From NCBI RefSeq assembly GCF_000314735.2, contig NZ_KB375270.1, forward strand, positions 1,488,001 through 1,552,000: a stretch of 64,000 nucleotides of DNA, read 5' to 3'. A program made the translations under genes and the position numbers. The notes under the pieces are model-generated. The model was not told the origin of the DNA, searched no databases, and saw only the letters and a program-made list of their open reading frames with translations. Of the stretch, positions 63,705 through 64,000 are shown piece after piece. This DNA comes from Afipia felis ATCC 53690. GTDB taxonomy: Bacteria > Pseudomonadota > Alphaproteobacteria > Rhizobiales > Xanthobacteraceae. Position 1 is the first letter of the stretch; every line of letters starts with the position of its first letter.

Positions 63705-64000
63705 TTAGCCGTTCTGACCGCGATGGCGCAGGAAGTGGTCGGCCAGCACACAGGCCATCATCGCCTCGCCTACCGGCACGGCGCGGATACCGACGCAAGG
63801 ATCATGACGTCCCTTGGTGACGATCTCCGTCTCGGCGCCGGAGCGATCGACTGTGCGACGCGGCGTGAGGATCGACGATGTCGGCTTCACCGCGAAGCGC
63901 GCCACCACCGCCTGCCCGGTCGAGATACCGCCGAGAATGCCACCGGCGTGGTTCGACAGGAACACCGGACCGTTATTGCCGTGACGCATCTCATCGGCGT
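63705..64000 (-). CDS. aroC: Chorismate synthase, C-terminal part
   Basis: The last 97 or so residues of a chorismate synthase; the rest lies past the right edge. Signature sequence is clear: [44 protein letters not shown] and [16 protein letters not shown]. It makes chorismate from 5-enolpyruvylshikimate 3-phosphate using reduced FMN. Confidence 0.96.
   Translation of the reverse strand, partial: ADEMRHGNNGPVFLSNHAGGILGGISTGQAVVARFAVKPTSSILTPRRTVDRSGAETEIVTKGRHDPCVGIRAVPVGEAMMACVLADHFLRHRGQNG

Overview
The window looks like chromosome of a high-GC alphaproteobacterium of the Bradyrhizobiaceae/Nitrobacteraceae type (Bradyrhizobium, Rhodopseudomonas, Afipia or Oligotropha-like). This rests on protein resemblance, the DUF1236 protein, the acyl-CoA dehydrogenase / enoyl-CoA hydratase / deacetylase / xseB / dxs / tlyA neighbourhood and a family-typical palindromic intergenic repeat. 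I saw no tRNA, rRNA, CRISPR, insertion sequence or prophage. Most genes sit in tight operons with 4-base ATGA overlaps.

Positions 1-13139 form a molybdenum/tungsten block. It holds an NAD-linked formate dehydrogenase (alpha subunit cut by the left edge; beta subunit a NuoE-NuoF fusion with an extra ArsC-like N-terminus), a TupBCA tungstate importer, a MoeA/periplasmic-binding-domain fusion, a degenerate second MoeA, and an exported xanthine-oxidase-family dehydrogenase with a [2Fe-2S] subunit and a tri-heme cytochrome c.

Positions 13441-25736 hold a lithotrophic sulfur block. A YeeE/YedE thiosulfate-type transporter faces a minus-strand run soxCDXYZA-soxK-soxB-dsrE-dsrE-hbpS. A divergent soxR-like sensor, a soxH-like metallo-beta-lactamase protein and an orphan second soxZ follow, then a small cytochrome c.

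Positions 25882-34927 are mixed: a gamma-glutamyltransferase, a DUF1097 membrane protein and an amidohydrolase in one operon, a NarL-type two-component pair, a glutamine amidotransferase, and a GGDEF/EAL signalling protein.

Positions 35094-47041 are the most interesting part: a minus-strand cluster of 14 genes reading ABC importer (NitT/TauT/sulfonate type), a four-subunit succinate-dehydrogenase-like complex, a two-subunit fumarase/tartrate-dehydratase-like enzyme, sulfolactate sulfo-lyase SuyAB, the sulfolactate dehydrogenases SlcC and ComC, and a GntR/UTRA regulator. I infer that it degrades a sulfonated analogue of succinate, most simply 3-sulfopropanoate, by a copy of the succinate-fumarate-malate sequence: 3-sulfopropanoate to sulfoacrylate to 3-sulfolactate, then to pyruvate plus sulfite. 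Two related operator-like sites precede the importer genes and suyA.

Positions 47508-64000 carry mmsA with a divergent LysR gene, an NHL-repeat protein, an MFS exporter, an acyl-CoA dehydrogenase, an enoyl-CoA hydratase, a deacetylase-like protein, xseB, dxs, tlyA, an rRNA methyltransferase, a chemoreceptor, a Gly-rich exported protein and the 3' end of aroC.
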